Shown here: positions 7,264-15,551 of the stretch, in pieces | How positions within the stretch are numbered: the first letter of the stretch is position 1 | How the letters are laid out: every line of letters starts with the position of its first letter | Source: an uncultured Eubacteriales bacterium | GTDB lineage: Bacteria > Bacillota > Clostridia > Christensenellales > Aristaeellaceae | NCBI GenBank assembly: GCA_902761825.1 | Contig: CACWLY010000012.1 | Location: 41,933-85,407, forward strand | DNA: 43,475 nucleotides | Direction of reading: 5' to 3' | Notes under the pieces: model-generated | Database searches by the model: none | What the model was told of the DNA's origin: nothing | The model's input: the letters and a program-made list of their open reading frames with translations, nothing else | Position numbers and translations under genes: made by a program

Positions 7264-10032
7264 TCACTGATCCATGATTTCAGCCTGCATTTTGAGATAA
7301 TCCTCGCGGGTGATCAGGGTACGGCGCGGCTTGGGGCCCTCGTCCTGACTGACGATGCCCATGCTTGCCATGGTATCGATCAGCTTGCCCGCGCGGCTGT
7401 GTCCCAGCCCCAGGCGGCGGCGCAGCATGCTGATGGACATCTGCCCGCTTTCCACCGCCATGGCGATGGCTTTTTGAAGCAGCTCGTTTTCAGTATCGGC
7501 CTGCATTTCGTAATCGGGTTCTTTGCCGTTCGCAGCCTGCTCCTGCTCCTGCGTGGCTTTTTCCATATGCTCGTCCACGCGGGCGTCGTACAGGGCTTCG
7601 TTGTGCGTTTTTACATAATCGGCGATCTCCTGCACCTCGCTGTCGGACACGAAGCAGCCCTGCACGCGCACGGGGCGGAATTCGCTGCGCGGGAAGTACA
7701 GCATATCGCCCTTGCCCAGCAGCTTTTCCGCGCCGACCGAATCGATGATGGTGCGGCTGTCCACGTTGTTGGCCACGGCGAAGGCGATGCGGCTGGGGAT
7801 ATTGGCTTTGATGACGCCGGTGATCACGTCCACCGAGGGCCGCTGGGTGGCGACGATCATATAGATGCCCGCGGCGCGTGCCAGCGCGGCCAGGCGCTGA
7901 ATGCTCTCCTCCACCTGCTTGCGGCACTGGACCATCAGGTCGCTGAACTCGTCGATGATCGCCACGATATCGGGCATTTTATCGGCGGGATTGGTCATCT
8001 TTTTGTTATAGCCGCCGATATTGCGCACGCCGATCTGCTGGAAGCGGCGGTATCTGTCGCCCATTTCCTGCACCAGCCAGTCCAGGGCGGCGGCGGCCTT
8101 TTTGGGATCGCTGACCACTTCGGTCAGCAGGTGCGGGATGCCGTTGTAGGGCTGCAGCTCGACCAGCTTGGGGTCGATCATCAGCATGCGCACCTGCTGC
8201 GGCGTCGCGCGGAACAGGATGCTCTGGATAATGCTGTTGATGCAGACCGATTTGCCGCTGCCGGTCGCGCCGGCGATCAGCATATGCGGCATGTCGCTCA
8301 GCTCGCAGCAGATCGGCTGTCCGGTGATATCCTTGCCGATTGCGACGGCCGTGGGCGAAGAATTGGCGCGCATGATGTCGCTGTCCAGCACTTCCTTGAG
8401 CGTGACCATGGACACCTTCGCGTTGGGCACCTCGATGCCCACCAGGCTGGTGCCGGGGATGGGGATCTCAATGCGCAGGCCGATGGCCTTCATGCTCATG
8501 GCCAGGTTGTTGGAGATGGTGTTGAGCCTGTTCACGTTCACACCGTCCGCGAGGCGCAGGGCGAAGCGCGTAATGGCCGGGCCGTGCACCACGTATTCCA
8601 CGCGGGCGTCGATATTGAAGGAAGCGAGCGTATGCTCCAGCAGCTTCGCGCGGGCGTCGTCCTCGGCGCTGGTATCGACGTGCTGCTGCTTGGGCTCGCG
8701 CAGCAGCCCCATGGAGGGGAAAACGTACTGGCCGGTCGCCTGCTTGACGGCTTCGGCGGTGTGCTTGACCTCGAAAGGATCGATGCGCGGGCGGTCGTTG
8801 TTCTGGCCGGTAATGGAAATGCGCTCGCCGGTCAGCGGCACGGCGGGATCGGTATACACGGGCCGCACTTCGCCCGAGGTATGCCTGCCGCCGGTAACGG
8901 TCGACGCCGGACGCTGGACGGGCGCGGGCTTGCTTTCCGGCGCGGGCGCGGGCTCCTCCTCGCGGATCGGGGGAACGGTCTCACCGGCGGTATACCAGGG
9001 GACTTCCTCCTCGGGCGCGGGCTGCGCCGGCATCTGCTGCGCGGCGGGACGCGCGGGCATGGCCTGCTCTTCCTGCTGCTTCTGCGCCGAACGCCGGCGG
9101 CGGGCGGGCTTTTCCGCGGCAGGCGTCTGTTCCATGACGGGAATATGCTCCTCATAGAGCACGCCGGACTGCACGGGAACAAAGCTCTGCTGGCTGTCTT
9201 CGGGGGACGGCGGCGCGAATTCGCGCTCTTCCACCAGGAAGCTGGGCTCCACGTCGCTCTGCACGCTGGTGCCGGTGTACTGCACGTTCTGCTGCGGGAT
9301 CAGCGGCTGCACCGGGCAGGGATTGACCTCGCCCCATGTGGGCTGCGCGGGTTCCTCGGACTGCGCCTGGTTTTCCTCCATCCACTGCTCCTCCTCGCGG
9401 CGGTAGCGGTGGTCGCCGATCATCGATACGATGTCCGCCGGATTGACGCGCAGCATCACCAGCAGCAGGATCAGCATCAGCACGGCCAGCAGCGCCACGC
9501 CGCCCACCGGCCCGAACACGTTGTTGATCGGGTAGGCCAGCAGCATGCCCATCAGGCCGCCGCCCACCAGCTGCCCGCCGTTGAAGGCGCGCAGGTTGTA
9601 AGCGCCGGTCAGATAAGCCCCGAAGGAGGTGTTGTTCGCGATGTGCAGGGCGTCCTTGTTGCTGTTGGCGATATAGTCCATCAGCGATATGGCCCGCGAG
9701 CCGATGGAAGTGACGAGCGTCAGGATGGCCAGCAGGCACAGATACATGCCCAATGCGCAAAGGTAAACGCGCGGCGACGTTTTCCTGCGGGCCGAGGCCA
9801 GCAGCAGCCCGCCCGCCCACAGCGAAAACGCGGGCAGCAGCGCGCAAAGCGCTCCCGCAAGGCCGTTGGCCGTATCCCGGAAGAGGCGCAGCGTGCGCCA
9901 GGCGGATACGGTATCCATCACCAGGCCGAACAGCCACGCCAATCCCAGGGCGACAAAGACGCAGCTGAAGATCAGCCGCGCCATGCCTCCGCGATCGGTG
10001 GTTTTGACCTGGTTCTTTTTTGATTGCGCCAT
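7264..10032 (-). CDS. ftsK: DNA translocase FtsK/SpoIIIE
   Basis: A 922-residue septal DNA pump that moves chromosomes through the closing division or sporulation septum. The N-terminal quarter has about four membrane segments, followed by a long Pro/Glu/Gln-rich linker (about 200-450). The alpha/beta motor domain carries Walker A AGATGSGKSV (Lys 594), DPKLVELQPYNGIPHL and Walker B IVAIIDEFSDLM. The C-terminal gamma winged helix (SGQMSISMLRRRLGLGHSRA...) reads the polar guide sequences. The start at 10032 is chosen for AAGGAGT about 11 bases upstream; earlier in-frame starts lie inside the preceding gene. It follows the DUF3298-like gene by 16 bases. Whether the host sporulates cannot be judged from this window. 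Confidence 0.95.
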   Translation of the reverse strand: MAQSKKNQVKTTDRGGMARLIFSCVFVALGLAWLFGLVMDTVSAWRTLRLFRDTANGLAGALCALLPAFSLWAGGLLLASARRKTSPRVYLCALGMYLCLLAILTLVTSIGSRAISLMDYIANSNKDALHIANNTSFGAYLTGAYNLRAFNGGQLVGGGLMGMLLAYPINNVFGPVGGVALLAVLMLILLLVMLRVNPADIVSMIGDHRYRREEEQWMEENQAQSEEPAQPTWGEVNPCPVQPLIPQQNVQYTGTSVQSDVEPSFLVEEREFAPPSPEDSQQSFVPVQSGVLYEEHIPVMEQTPAAEKPARRRRSAQKQQEEQAMPARPAAQQMPAQPAPEEEVPWYTAGETVPPIREEEPAPAPESKPAPVQRPASTVTGGRHTSGEVRPVYTDPAVPLTGERISITGQNNDRPRIDPFEVKHTAEAVKQATGQYVFPSMGLLREPKQQHVDTSAEDDARAKLLEHTLASFNIDARVEYVVHGPAITRFALRLADGVNVNRLNTISNNLAMSMKAIGLRIEIPIPGTSLVGIEVPNAKVSMVTLKEVLDSDIMRANSSPTAVAIGKDITGQPICCELSDMPHMLIAGATGSGKSVCINSIIQSILFRATPQQVRMLMIDPKLVELQPYNGIPHLLTEVVSDPKKAAAALDWLVQEMGDRYRRFQQIGVRNIGGYNKKMTNPADKMPDIVAIIDEFSDLMVQCRKQVEESIQRLAALARAAGIYMIVATQRPSVDVITGVIKANIPSRIAFAVANNVDSRTIIDSVGAEKLLGKGDMLYFPRSEFRPVRVQGCFVSDSEVQEIADYVKTHNEALYDARVDEHMEKATQEQEQAANGKEPDYEMQADTENELLQKAIAMAVESGQMSISMLRRRLGLGHSRAGKLIDTMASMGIVSQDEGPKPRRTLITREDYLKMQAEIMDQ

Positions 10033-10048
10033 AAAACTGAAATACTCC

Positions 10049-10993
10049 TTACCGCAGGCTGACCTCCGCCAGATAGGCCAGGCCGCCCTCGTCATAATAC
10101 AGGGTCAGGGTTTGTTCGTCCTCCCAGGGATACTGTGCCGCCGTGCCCGGCCGCAGCCGCAGCCCGGAGGCGGCGTTTGCCTCCAGCGGGAACGCGCGGG
10201 CGGCTTCGCCCAGCAGGGCTTCGGCTTCTTCCCGGGCGGTCCCGGGGCGGACGCCCCGTATGCAGAACCGCGCGCTGCGCACGGCCGTGATCAGCCCGTC
10301 CGCGTCGGCGACGGCCTGCGCTCCGCGAAGCGCCGGGCTTTCAAACTCGTATATTTCGCCGCCCGCCACCAGATCGGGATCGGTCAGGCTGCCGTAAGCC
10401 GCCAATGCTTCTTCGATCTTTCCGCCGGGGAGAAGGGGGAAGGGCTGCTCCGGCGGCTCGGCCGCCAGCTGTTCCGCGAGCTCGTACCATTGCAGCTGCA
10501 CGGCTCCGGCGTGGCCGCTGAAATACTGAAACCGTTCCATGGGATAATGGAAGGTGACGCCCAGCGCGTCAAAGCTGACCGCGTCCAGCGGGACGGGCAG
10601 CAGGTCGCCGGCGTCCAGATACGTATTGAGCTCGTCCGCCACGTTCTCTTCCACATAGGAATCCAGAAATTCCTGCAGGGCGTCCGGGTCCGGAAACACC
10701 GCGTCGAGCGCCGTCTCTTCCCCGGTCTGCGTATCGAGCAGCGCCGTGCGCACGAGCTGCGCGTACCTTCCGAAGCGCAGATCGCCCGAAACCGTGAGGC
10801 AAAGCGACTGAACGGACCGGCCGCCGGCCAGCGTGAGCGTATACGCGCTTTCCGTTCTTTCGGCTTCGACGCCCTGCGGCGTCAGTTCGGCATATCGCGC
10901 GTCGAACCAGTCCGCTGCGAAGGACGTTTCCTCCGCAAAGGCCATGCAAACCGACAGACTAAGCAGCAGCGCGATCAACAGCGTTTTACGCAT
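10049..10993 (-). CDS. Secreted protein with RsiV/DUF3298-like domain
   Basis: A 314-residue protein with a clear signal peptide (MRKTLLIALLLSLSVCMAFA, cleavage near A20). The middle part matches the layout of the DUF3298/RsiV family: a stretch on a declared structure ('TGEETALDAVFPDPDALQEF'), then a predicted beta segment ending in VTFHYPMERFQYFSGHAG and an ELAEQL tail. In this family the domain is found in sigma-factor inhibitors and in peptidoglycan deacetylases; here it stands alone with no membrane anchor or catalytic domain. The start is chosen for GGAGGTGA upstream. A C-terminal segment (about 190-314) is not recognised. It lies directly before ftsK. Function unknown. Confidence 0.6.
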   Translation of the reverse strand: MRKTLLIALLLSLSVCMAFAEETSFAADWFDARYAELTPQGVEAERTESAYTLTLAGGRSVQSLCLTVSGDLRFGRYAQLVRTALLDTQTGEETALDAVFPDPDALQEFLDSYVEENVADELNTYLDAGDLLPVPLDAVSFDALGVTFHYPMERFQYFSGHAGAVQLQWYELAEQLAAEPPEQPFPLLPGGKIEEALAAYGSLTDPDLVAGGEIYEFESPALRGAQAVADADGLITAVRSARFCIRGVRPGTAREEAEALLGEAARAFPLEANAASGLRLRPGTAAQYPWEDEQTLTLYYDEGGLAYLAEVSLR

Positions 10994-11043
10994 ACGCTCA
11001 CCTCCGTTTCTTTTCTTTATTGTATCCCGCCGCGGGGCCAAAA

Positions 11044-11970
11044 TCAATTTTCCGCCATTGTTTTTACAACTTCGGTCAGCGTGTCGGTCAGATAGTCGAT
11101 GTTGGCCTGATCGGCTTTCGTATCCCGCCGGGTCTGGATATCGGGCGTATAGAAGCCGATCAGCCTGCGCCGCCTGCAGGCGGTGGCGGTGATCCCGCAG
11201 CGGAAGGACTGATGATCGGAATGCAGGATGCAGCCGCTGTTCGGATAGAAATGCGGCGTGATGCCGTCCCGCTGCGTAAAGGCGTTCTGAAGGAAACCGT
11301 ACGCGAAGGTGGCGCGGGCGAAATTCTTGACGCCGATCAGCAGATGATCGCCCACGCCCACGCAGTCCATGTTGAATACCGGCGAGCGCTTTTTGATCTG
11401 CTGGTGACGGGTGGCGTAGGCGCGGCTGCCCAGCCTGCCCTTTTCGCCGTTGTCAAACAGGATGAACGCCGCCTGGCCGCGGGCTTCTTCCGGGATCCGC
11501 AGCATCAGCTGCATCACCGCCGCAACGCCCGACGTGTTGCAGTTGACGTTGTTTTTGTTGGCGGGACCAACAGTAATCAGCATCAGCAGGGCGTAATAGG
11601 CCAGAATAAACGCGATCAGCGTCAGCCTTTTTTCCCGCGTCAGCAAAAAAAGGAGATAGGCCGCGCCGAAGCTGACCGCGAAGAGCAGCAGCACAACGCA
11701 GAAGTGATACAGCAGAAACAGCGGAACGTTGCGCGGGATGATCAGGTTGGGCAGCGGCTTGACCGCCGGGGTATCGTAATGGGCGGTAAAGATGATTTCC
11801 GCCGTTTCGGGATCGCCCGCGATCCAGTTGCGGTGCCTGCCGTTTTCCTCGATCCGGGCTTCATACCCCATTTTGCGGGCTGCGGCCAGGGCGTATTTCA
11901 GGAAAGCCTCTTTCTGCTCCGCCGTTTTGCGGATCGGGAACCGCGCGGTGATCTCCTGAAGAAAGGTCAT
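11044..11970 (-). CDS. M28-family peptidase-like membrane protein, probably inactive
   Basis: 308 residues with the M28 aminopeptidase order of motifs, but interrupted by membrane segments. FTAHYDTP holds the first zinc ligand (H64). Two to three hydrophobic helices follow (about 83-110 and 117-135). Then comes NVNCNTSGVAAV, where the bridging Asp of the usual DNTSG is Cys144, and FDNGEKGRLGSRAY, where the usual Glu-Glu is Gly175-Glu176. The later ligands seem kept (MDCVG D202; SDH H253). Loss of a bridging ligand and of the general base suggests it binds rather than cleaves, or is a pseudoenzyme. It lies between the Ltp-repeat gene and the DUF3298-like gene, with gaps near 50 bases on each side. 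Confidence 0.7.
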   Translation of the reverse strand: MTFLQEITARFPIRKTAEQKEAFLKYALAAARKMGYEARIEENGRHRNWIAGDPETAEIIFTAHYDTPAVKPLPNLIIPRNVPLFLLYHFCVVLLLFAVSFGAAYLLFLLTREKRLTLIAFILAYYALLMLITVGPANKNNVNCNTSGVAAVMQLMLRIPEEARGQAAFILFDNGEKGRLGSRAYATRHQQIKKRSPVFNMDCVGVGDHLLIGVKNFARATFAYGFLQNAFTQRDGITPHFYPNSGCILHSDHQSFRCGITATACRRRRLIGFYTPDIQTRRDTKADQANIDYLTDTLTEVVKTMAEN

Positions 11971-12015
11971 GTCATATCTCCTTAATACTTCGGAAATATT
12001 ATAGCAAATTATCCG

Positions 12016-12621
12016 TCATATTTCAAGGGTTTCCCAGGCCTGTCCACAGTGATCGGCTCCGTATTCCGCTTCCTTTCCGGAAAAGCTGAGCGATTTCAGC
12101 TTTTCGATCAGCGCGTCCCGGGTATACGAACCGGACGCGATCAGCTCCTTTGCCTTCCGCGCGGCCTGCTCGTTCCAGTCGAAATCGTCCGGCGAAAGCC
12201 CGTACAGAAGATCCGACAGGCTGAAGCCCTCGTAGCGAAGCTGGCGAACCAGCCCGGAATAGGAATAGGGCTTTTCCGCGATCAGCGCTCTGGCGCGCTT
12301 TCCGACGGCTGATTTCGCCCTGTAATTCTGCGACGGGGACATGCTGTAATCGAACGAGGTGGGGGCGGGCTGGATGTTCACCGTATAGCGGACGGCTTTG
12401 GGCGTGCTCGTCGGAGCGGCCGCTTTTTTGCGGCCCGCCAGATAGCTGAGCAGGATGACTACGGCGGTGATTGCGATGATCACCGCGCACGTTCCCAGCG
12501 TTGCGTACAGCGCGCGGCGTTTTTTCTCCTTCTCCTTGCGGATCGGGTGGCCGCAGTGCGGGCAGACGTCGGAATATTCCGATATGGTGTTTCCGCATTT
12601 GGGACAGGAAATCAGAGCCAT
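12016..12621 (-). CDS. Zinc-ribbon membrane protein with Ltp-type repeats
   Basis: A 201-residue protein in three parts. An N-terminal zinc ribbon (C6-x2-C9 and C20-x2-C23, written CPKCG and CPHCG) is followed by a basic stretch and one membrane helix (about 40-62). The C-terminal half has two helical repeats: RALIAEKPYSYSGLVRQLRY (from 111) and KELIASGSYTRDALIEKLKS (from 158). These resemble the Ltp repeat (PF07553), named from the superinfection-exclusion lipoprotein of Streptococcus phage TP-J34. The repeat is also common in chromosomal proteins of Gram-positives. The first copy continues into DLLYGLSPDDFDW and is the more degenerate. The helix position puts the repeats outside and the ribbon inside. 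It is 12 bases after comF. Confidence 0.65.
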   Translation of the reverse strand: MALISCPKCGNTISEYSDVCPHCGHPIRKEKEKKRRALYATLGTCAVIIAITAVVILLSYLAGRKKAAAPTSTPKAVRYTVNIQPAPTSFDYSMSPSQNYRAKSAVGKRARALIAEKPYSYSGLVRQLRYEGFSLSDLLYGLSPDDFDWNEQAARKAKELIASGSYTRDALIEKLKSLSFSGKEAEYGADHCGQAWETLEI

Positions 12622-12633
12622 GCTTTTTCTCCC

Positions 12634-13344
12634 TTATCTCGTATGTTCCTGCGCGATGGCCGCCGTCAGGATGCCCACGTCCTTCGCGCCGGCTGCCAGC
12701 AGCGTTTCGGCGCAGGCGCGGGCCGTCGCGCCGGTGGTGCGCACGTCGTCGACGAGCAGCAGCCTGAGGCCGCTTATTTCTCCGTGCGCCGCGAACGCGC
12801 CGCGCACGTTGCGCTGGCGGGCGCCCGCGCCTTTTATTTTTGCCTGCTCGTTCGTTTTGCGCGTGCGCGTCAAGGCGTCGAGCGTGGGCAGGCCCGTCCT
12901 TTGGCCGATCAGGCCGCACAGGACGGCGGACTGGTTGGCTCCGCGCATCCGCTGCCTTGCGCGGTGCAGCGGCACAGGCACGAGCGCGTCGTAACGGTTT
13001 TCCGGAAAGCACTGGGCCATCACGGCTGCCAGCGCCGCCGCGGCCTCGTCCTGATAGCCGTATTTGAGCAGATGAACCAGCGTCCTCGCCGCCCCGGCGT
13101 AGCGGAACGCGCCGTAGCCCGCCGTCATGGGCTCAAGCCTGCCCGCCCTGCAGAAGGGACAGAGGCCCTTGCCGTCCAGCGGGTGCATGCAGCGGATGCA
13201 CACGTTTTCCCGCAGCCGCAGGGAAAGCAGCTCCCGCCGGCAGTCCGGGCACAGACAATACCGCTCGTCCGCGCGCCTGGGATCGCCGCAGACCAGGCAT
13301 TCCGCGCCGCGTGGAAAGAAAAAATTGAGCAGGCGTTCCATCAT
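12634..13344 (-). CDS. comF: ComF family protein
   Basis: A 236-residue protein with the ComF layout: an N-terminal four-cysteine zinc finger region (CLVCGDPRRADERYCLCPDC, then CIRCMHPLDGKGLCPFC), a central region (LVHLLKYGYQDEAAAALAAV) and a C-terminal phosphoribosyltransferase-like domain with the PRPP loop LLLVDDVRTTGATA. In competent bacteria ComFC helps bring incoming single-stranded DNA into the cytoplasm; many non-competent Firmicutes also have it. Its ATG overlaps the recD2 stop codon by four bases (ATGA), so the two are translationally coupled, a common Clostridia pairing. No comFA or other competence gene is in view. Confidence 0.92.
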   Translation of the reverse strand: MMERLLNFFFPRGAECLVCGDPRRADERYCLCPDCRRELLSLRLRENVCIRCMHPLDGKGLCPFCRAGRLEPMTAGYGAFRYAGAARTLVHLLKYGYQDEAAAALAAVMAQCFPENRYDALVPVPLHRARQRMRGANQSAVLCGLIGQRTGLPTLDALTRTRKTNEQAKIKGAGARQRNVRGAFAAHGEISGLRLLLVDDVRTTGATARACAETLLAAGAKDVGILTAAIAQEHTR

Positions 13345-15539
13345 TCCGCGGCTCCCGGCAGTTCGCTCAGCCGTTCGGCCAGCGCCGTATAGCGCCGGGC
13401 GATGTGGTTGTTGCCGACCATGGCGGCCACGGCGTCCTCCCGGCCCACCAGCACGACCAGCTGCCTGGCCCGGGTGAGGGCGGTGTAAAACAGGTTCCGC
13501 GTCAGCAGCATGGGCGGGCCGCCCACGGCGGGCATCACCACGCAGGTGAACTCGCTTCCCTGGCTCTTGTGCACCGAAAGGCAGTAAGCCAGTTCGAGCT
13601 CCTCCAGCATGGGGTATTCGTATACCGCCGTTCGGTCGTCGTCAAAGAGCACGGTCAGCTCCTTGTCCTCGGGATCGACGGTGAGCACGGTGCCCATGTC
13701 GCCGTTGAAAACGCCCTGGCCTTCGCCGCCCTTTCCGTCTTCCCATTCGAGCTGATAGTTGTTTTTGATGTGCATGACCTTGTCGCCCCGGCGGAAGACC
13801 CTGTCGCCGTAATTCAGCTCTTTCTTGTCCGCTGCCGGGGGGTTGAGCGCTTCCTGCAGCATGGCGTTTAAGGCCAGCACGCCGCACGCGCCCTTCTTGG
13901 TGGGGCTGAGCACCTGGATATCGCGCATGGGCTCGAAGGTCTTGAGAAATTTAGGCAGACGGACGCTGCACAATTCGACGATCGATCTGGCGGCGTCCTC
14001 GCCGAAGGGGCGGCGCTCGAAGAAGAAGTTGCCGCCCTTCTGGTTCAGGATGGGCATTTCTCCCCGGTTGATGGCGTGCGCGTTGCGCACGATCAGGCTG
14101 GTTTCGGCCTGACGGAAAATCTCCGTCAGGCGGATGGAGGGCACGGCCCCGCTTTTGAGGATGTCGCCCAGCACGTTGCCCGCGCCTACGCTGGGCAGCT
14201 GGTCGGCGTCGCCCACCAGGATCAGCCGCGTTCCCTGCTGTACGGCCCGCAGGAAGGCGCGCATCAGGAACACGTCCACCATGCTCATCTCGTCCACGAT
14301 GATGCAGGTGCAGTCCAGCGGGTTTTCCTCGTCCCGGGTGAACTGGCCGTCCTCGCCGCCGTATTCGAGCAGGCGGTGCAGCGTGCTGGCTTCATGCCCG
14401 GTGGCTTCGCTCATGCGCTTTGCCGCGCGCCCGGTCGGCGCGGCAAGAAGCACGCTCTCCCGGTCCAGAAGCGAAAGGATGCAGTTGATGATGGTGGTTT
14501 TGCCGGTGCCCGGCCCGCCGGTGATCACCAGCAGCCCCTGCTGAACGGCCAGCGATATGGCCTTCCGCTGGGTTTCGGAAAAACGGATGCCGTTGGCGCT
14601 TTCAAAGCCCCTGATCTGGGCCGAAACCGTGCTGCTCATCACGGTCTGAGCGGCGGCCTGCAGGTCGCGCAGACGGCGCGCGATCTCGCTTTCGGCCTGC
14701 CACATCCGGGGCAGGAACACGCCCTCGGTATCCTCCACCACGTGGCTTCTCAGCTTGCGGCTGAGCAGCAGCCCGCTCAGGTGGGTTTCCAGCAGATCGG
14801 GATCGACCTTCAGCAGTCTTCCGGCGGTCTGCAGCAGCAAGCCGGTGGGCAGATAGGTATGCCCGGCGGTTGCCGCCGCGTCCTGCAGGGCGTAGATCAG
14901 CCCGGCGCTCAGGCGTTCGGGGCTGTCGGGCGCAACGCCCATCGAAAGGGCGATGCGGTCCGCCGTCAGGAAGCCCACGCCCTCGATATCCTCTACCATG
15001 CAGTAGGGATTGGCGCGGATCTTTTCCTGCGCCGCGCTGCCGTAAACCTTGCTGATCTTGACCGCCAGGCTGGGCGATACGCCGTAGGACTGCAAAAAAA
15101 CCATGACCTGCCGCGTGGCGTACTGTTCCTGATAGCTCTGGGAGATCTGCGCGGCGCGTTTCTTGCCGATGCCGGTGATATCGGTCAGCCGTTCGGGATG
15201 CTCGCTGAGGACCGTCAGCGTATCCTTGCCGAATTCCTGCACGATCAGCCGGGCGGTGGCCGGGCCGATGCCGCGGATCAGCCCGCTGGACAGGTAACGC
15301 TCGATGCCCAGCAGGGTGGAAGGCGTCTGGATCTCGCACTGGCTGGCCTTGAACTGCTTTCCGTACTGGGGATGGGTCGTCCAGTCGCCGTGAAAAACCG
15401 CCTTTTCGCCGGACGCCACCTCGGGCAGGATGCCCACCACGGTGACGTTTTCGCGGCCCGCGCGGCAGTTCACCACGCTGTATCCGTTTTCCTCGTTGCG
15501 AAACAGCGTTTCGCCGATCGTTGCGCGAAGCTCTTCCAT
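13341..15539 (-). CDS. recD2: RecD2-type ATP-dependent DNA helicase
   Basis: A 732-residue superfamily 1B 5'-3' helicase. The N-terminal part has the OB-like and helix-hairpin-helix repeats of RecD2 (LIRGIGPATARLIV..., LTDITGIGKKRAAQI). The motor has Walker A GGPGTGKTTI (Lys 344), motif II IIVDEMSMVD, GDADQLPSVGAGNVL, and the C-terminal motif VHKSQGSEFTCVV. RecD2 works without RecBC in DNA repair and fork processing. The length is usual for the family. The start at 15539 has GAGGAG eight bases upstream and lies 12 bases after the GH27 stop. Confidence 0.95.
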   Translation of the reverse strand: MEELRATIGETLFRNEENGYSVVNCRAGRENVTVVGILPEVASGEKAVFHGDWTTHPQYGKQFKASQCEIQTPSTLLGIERYLSSGLIRGIGPATARLIVQEFGKDTLTVLSEHPERLTDITGIGKKRAAQISQSYQEQYATRQVMVFLQSYGVSPSLAVKISKVYGSAAQEKIRANPYCMVEDIEGVGFLTADRIALSMGVAPDSPERLSAGLIYALQDAAATAGHTYLPTGLLLQTAGRLLKVDPDLLETHLSGLLLSRKLRSHVVEDTEGVFLPRMWQAESEIARRLRDLQAAAQTVMSSTVSAQIRGFESANGIRFSETQRKAISLAVQQGLLVITGGPGTGKTTIINCILSLLDRESVLLAAPTGRAAKRMSEATGHEASTLHRLLEYGGEDGQFTRDEENPLDCTCIIVDEMSMVDVFLMRAFLRAVQQGTRLILVGDADQLPSVGAGNVLGDILKSGAVPSIRLTEIFRQAETSLIVRNAHAINRGEMPILNQKGGNFFFERRPFGEDAARSIVELCSVRLPKFLKTFEPMRDIQVLSPTKKGACGVLALNAMLQEALNPPAADKKELNYGDRVFRRGDKVMHIKNNYQLEWEDGKGGEGQGVFNGDMGTVLTVDPEDKELTVLFDDDRTAVYEYPMLEELELAYCLSVHKSQGSEFTCVVMPAVGGPPMLLTRNLFYTALTRARQLVVLVGREDAVAAMVGNNHIARRYTALAERLSELPGAAE

Positions 15540-15551
15540 AGCGCTCCTCTT

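Noticed and set aside
6816-7277. Small open frames in the MITE and hairpin cluster, including a peptide shared with the 37819-37980 copy
   Set aside because: The shared peptide follows only from DNA identity of the repeat, is cut differently in each copy and lacks a ribosome binding site.
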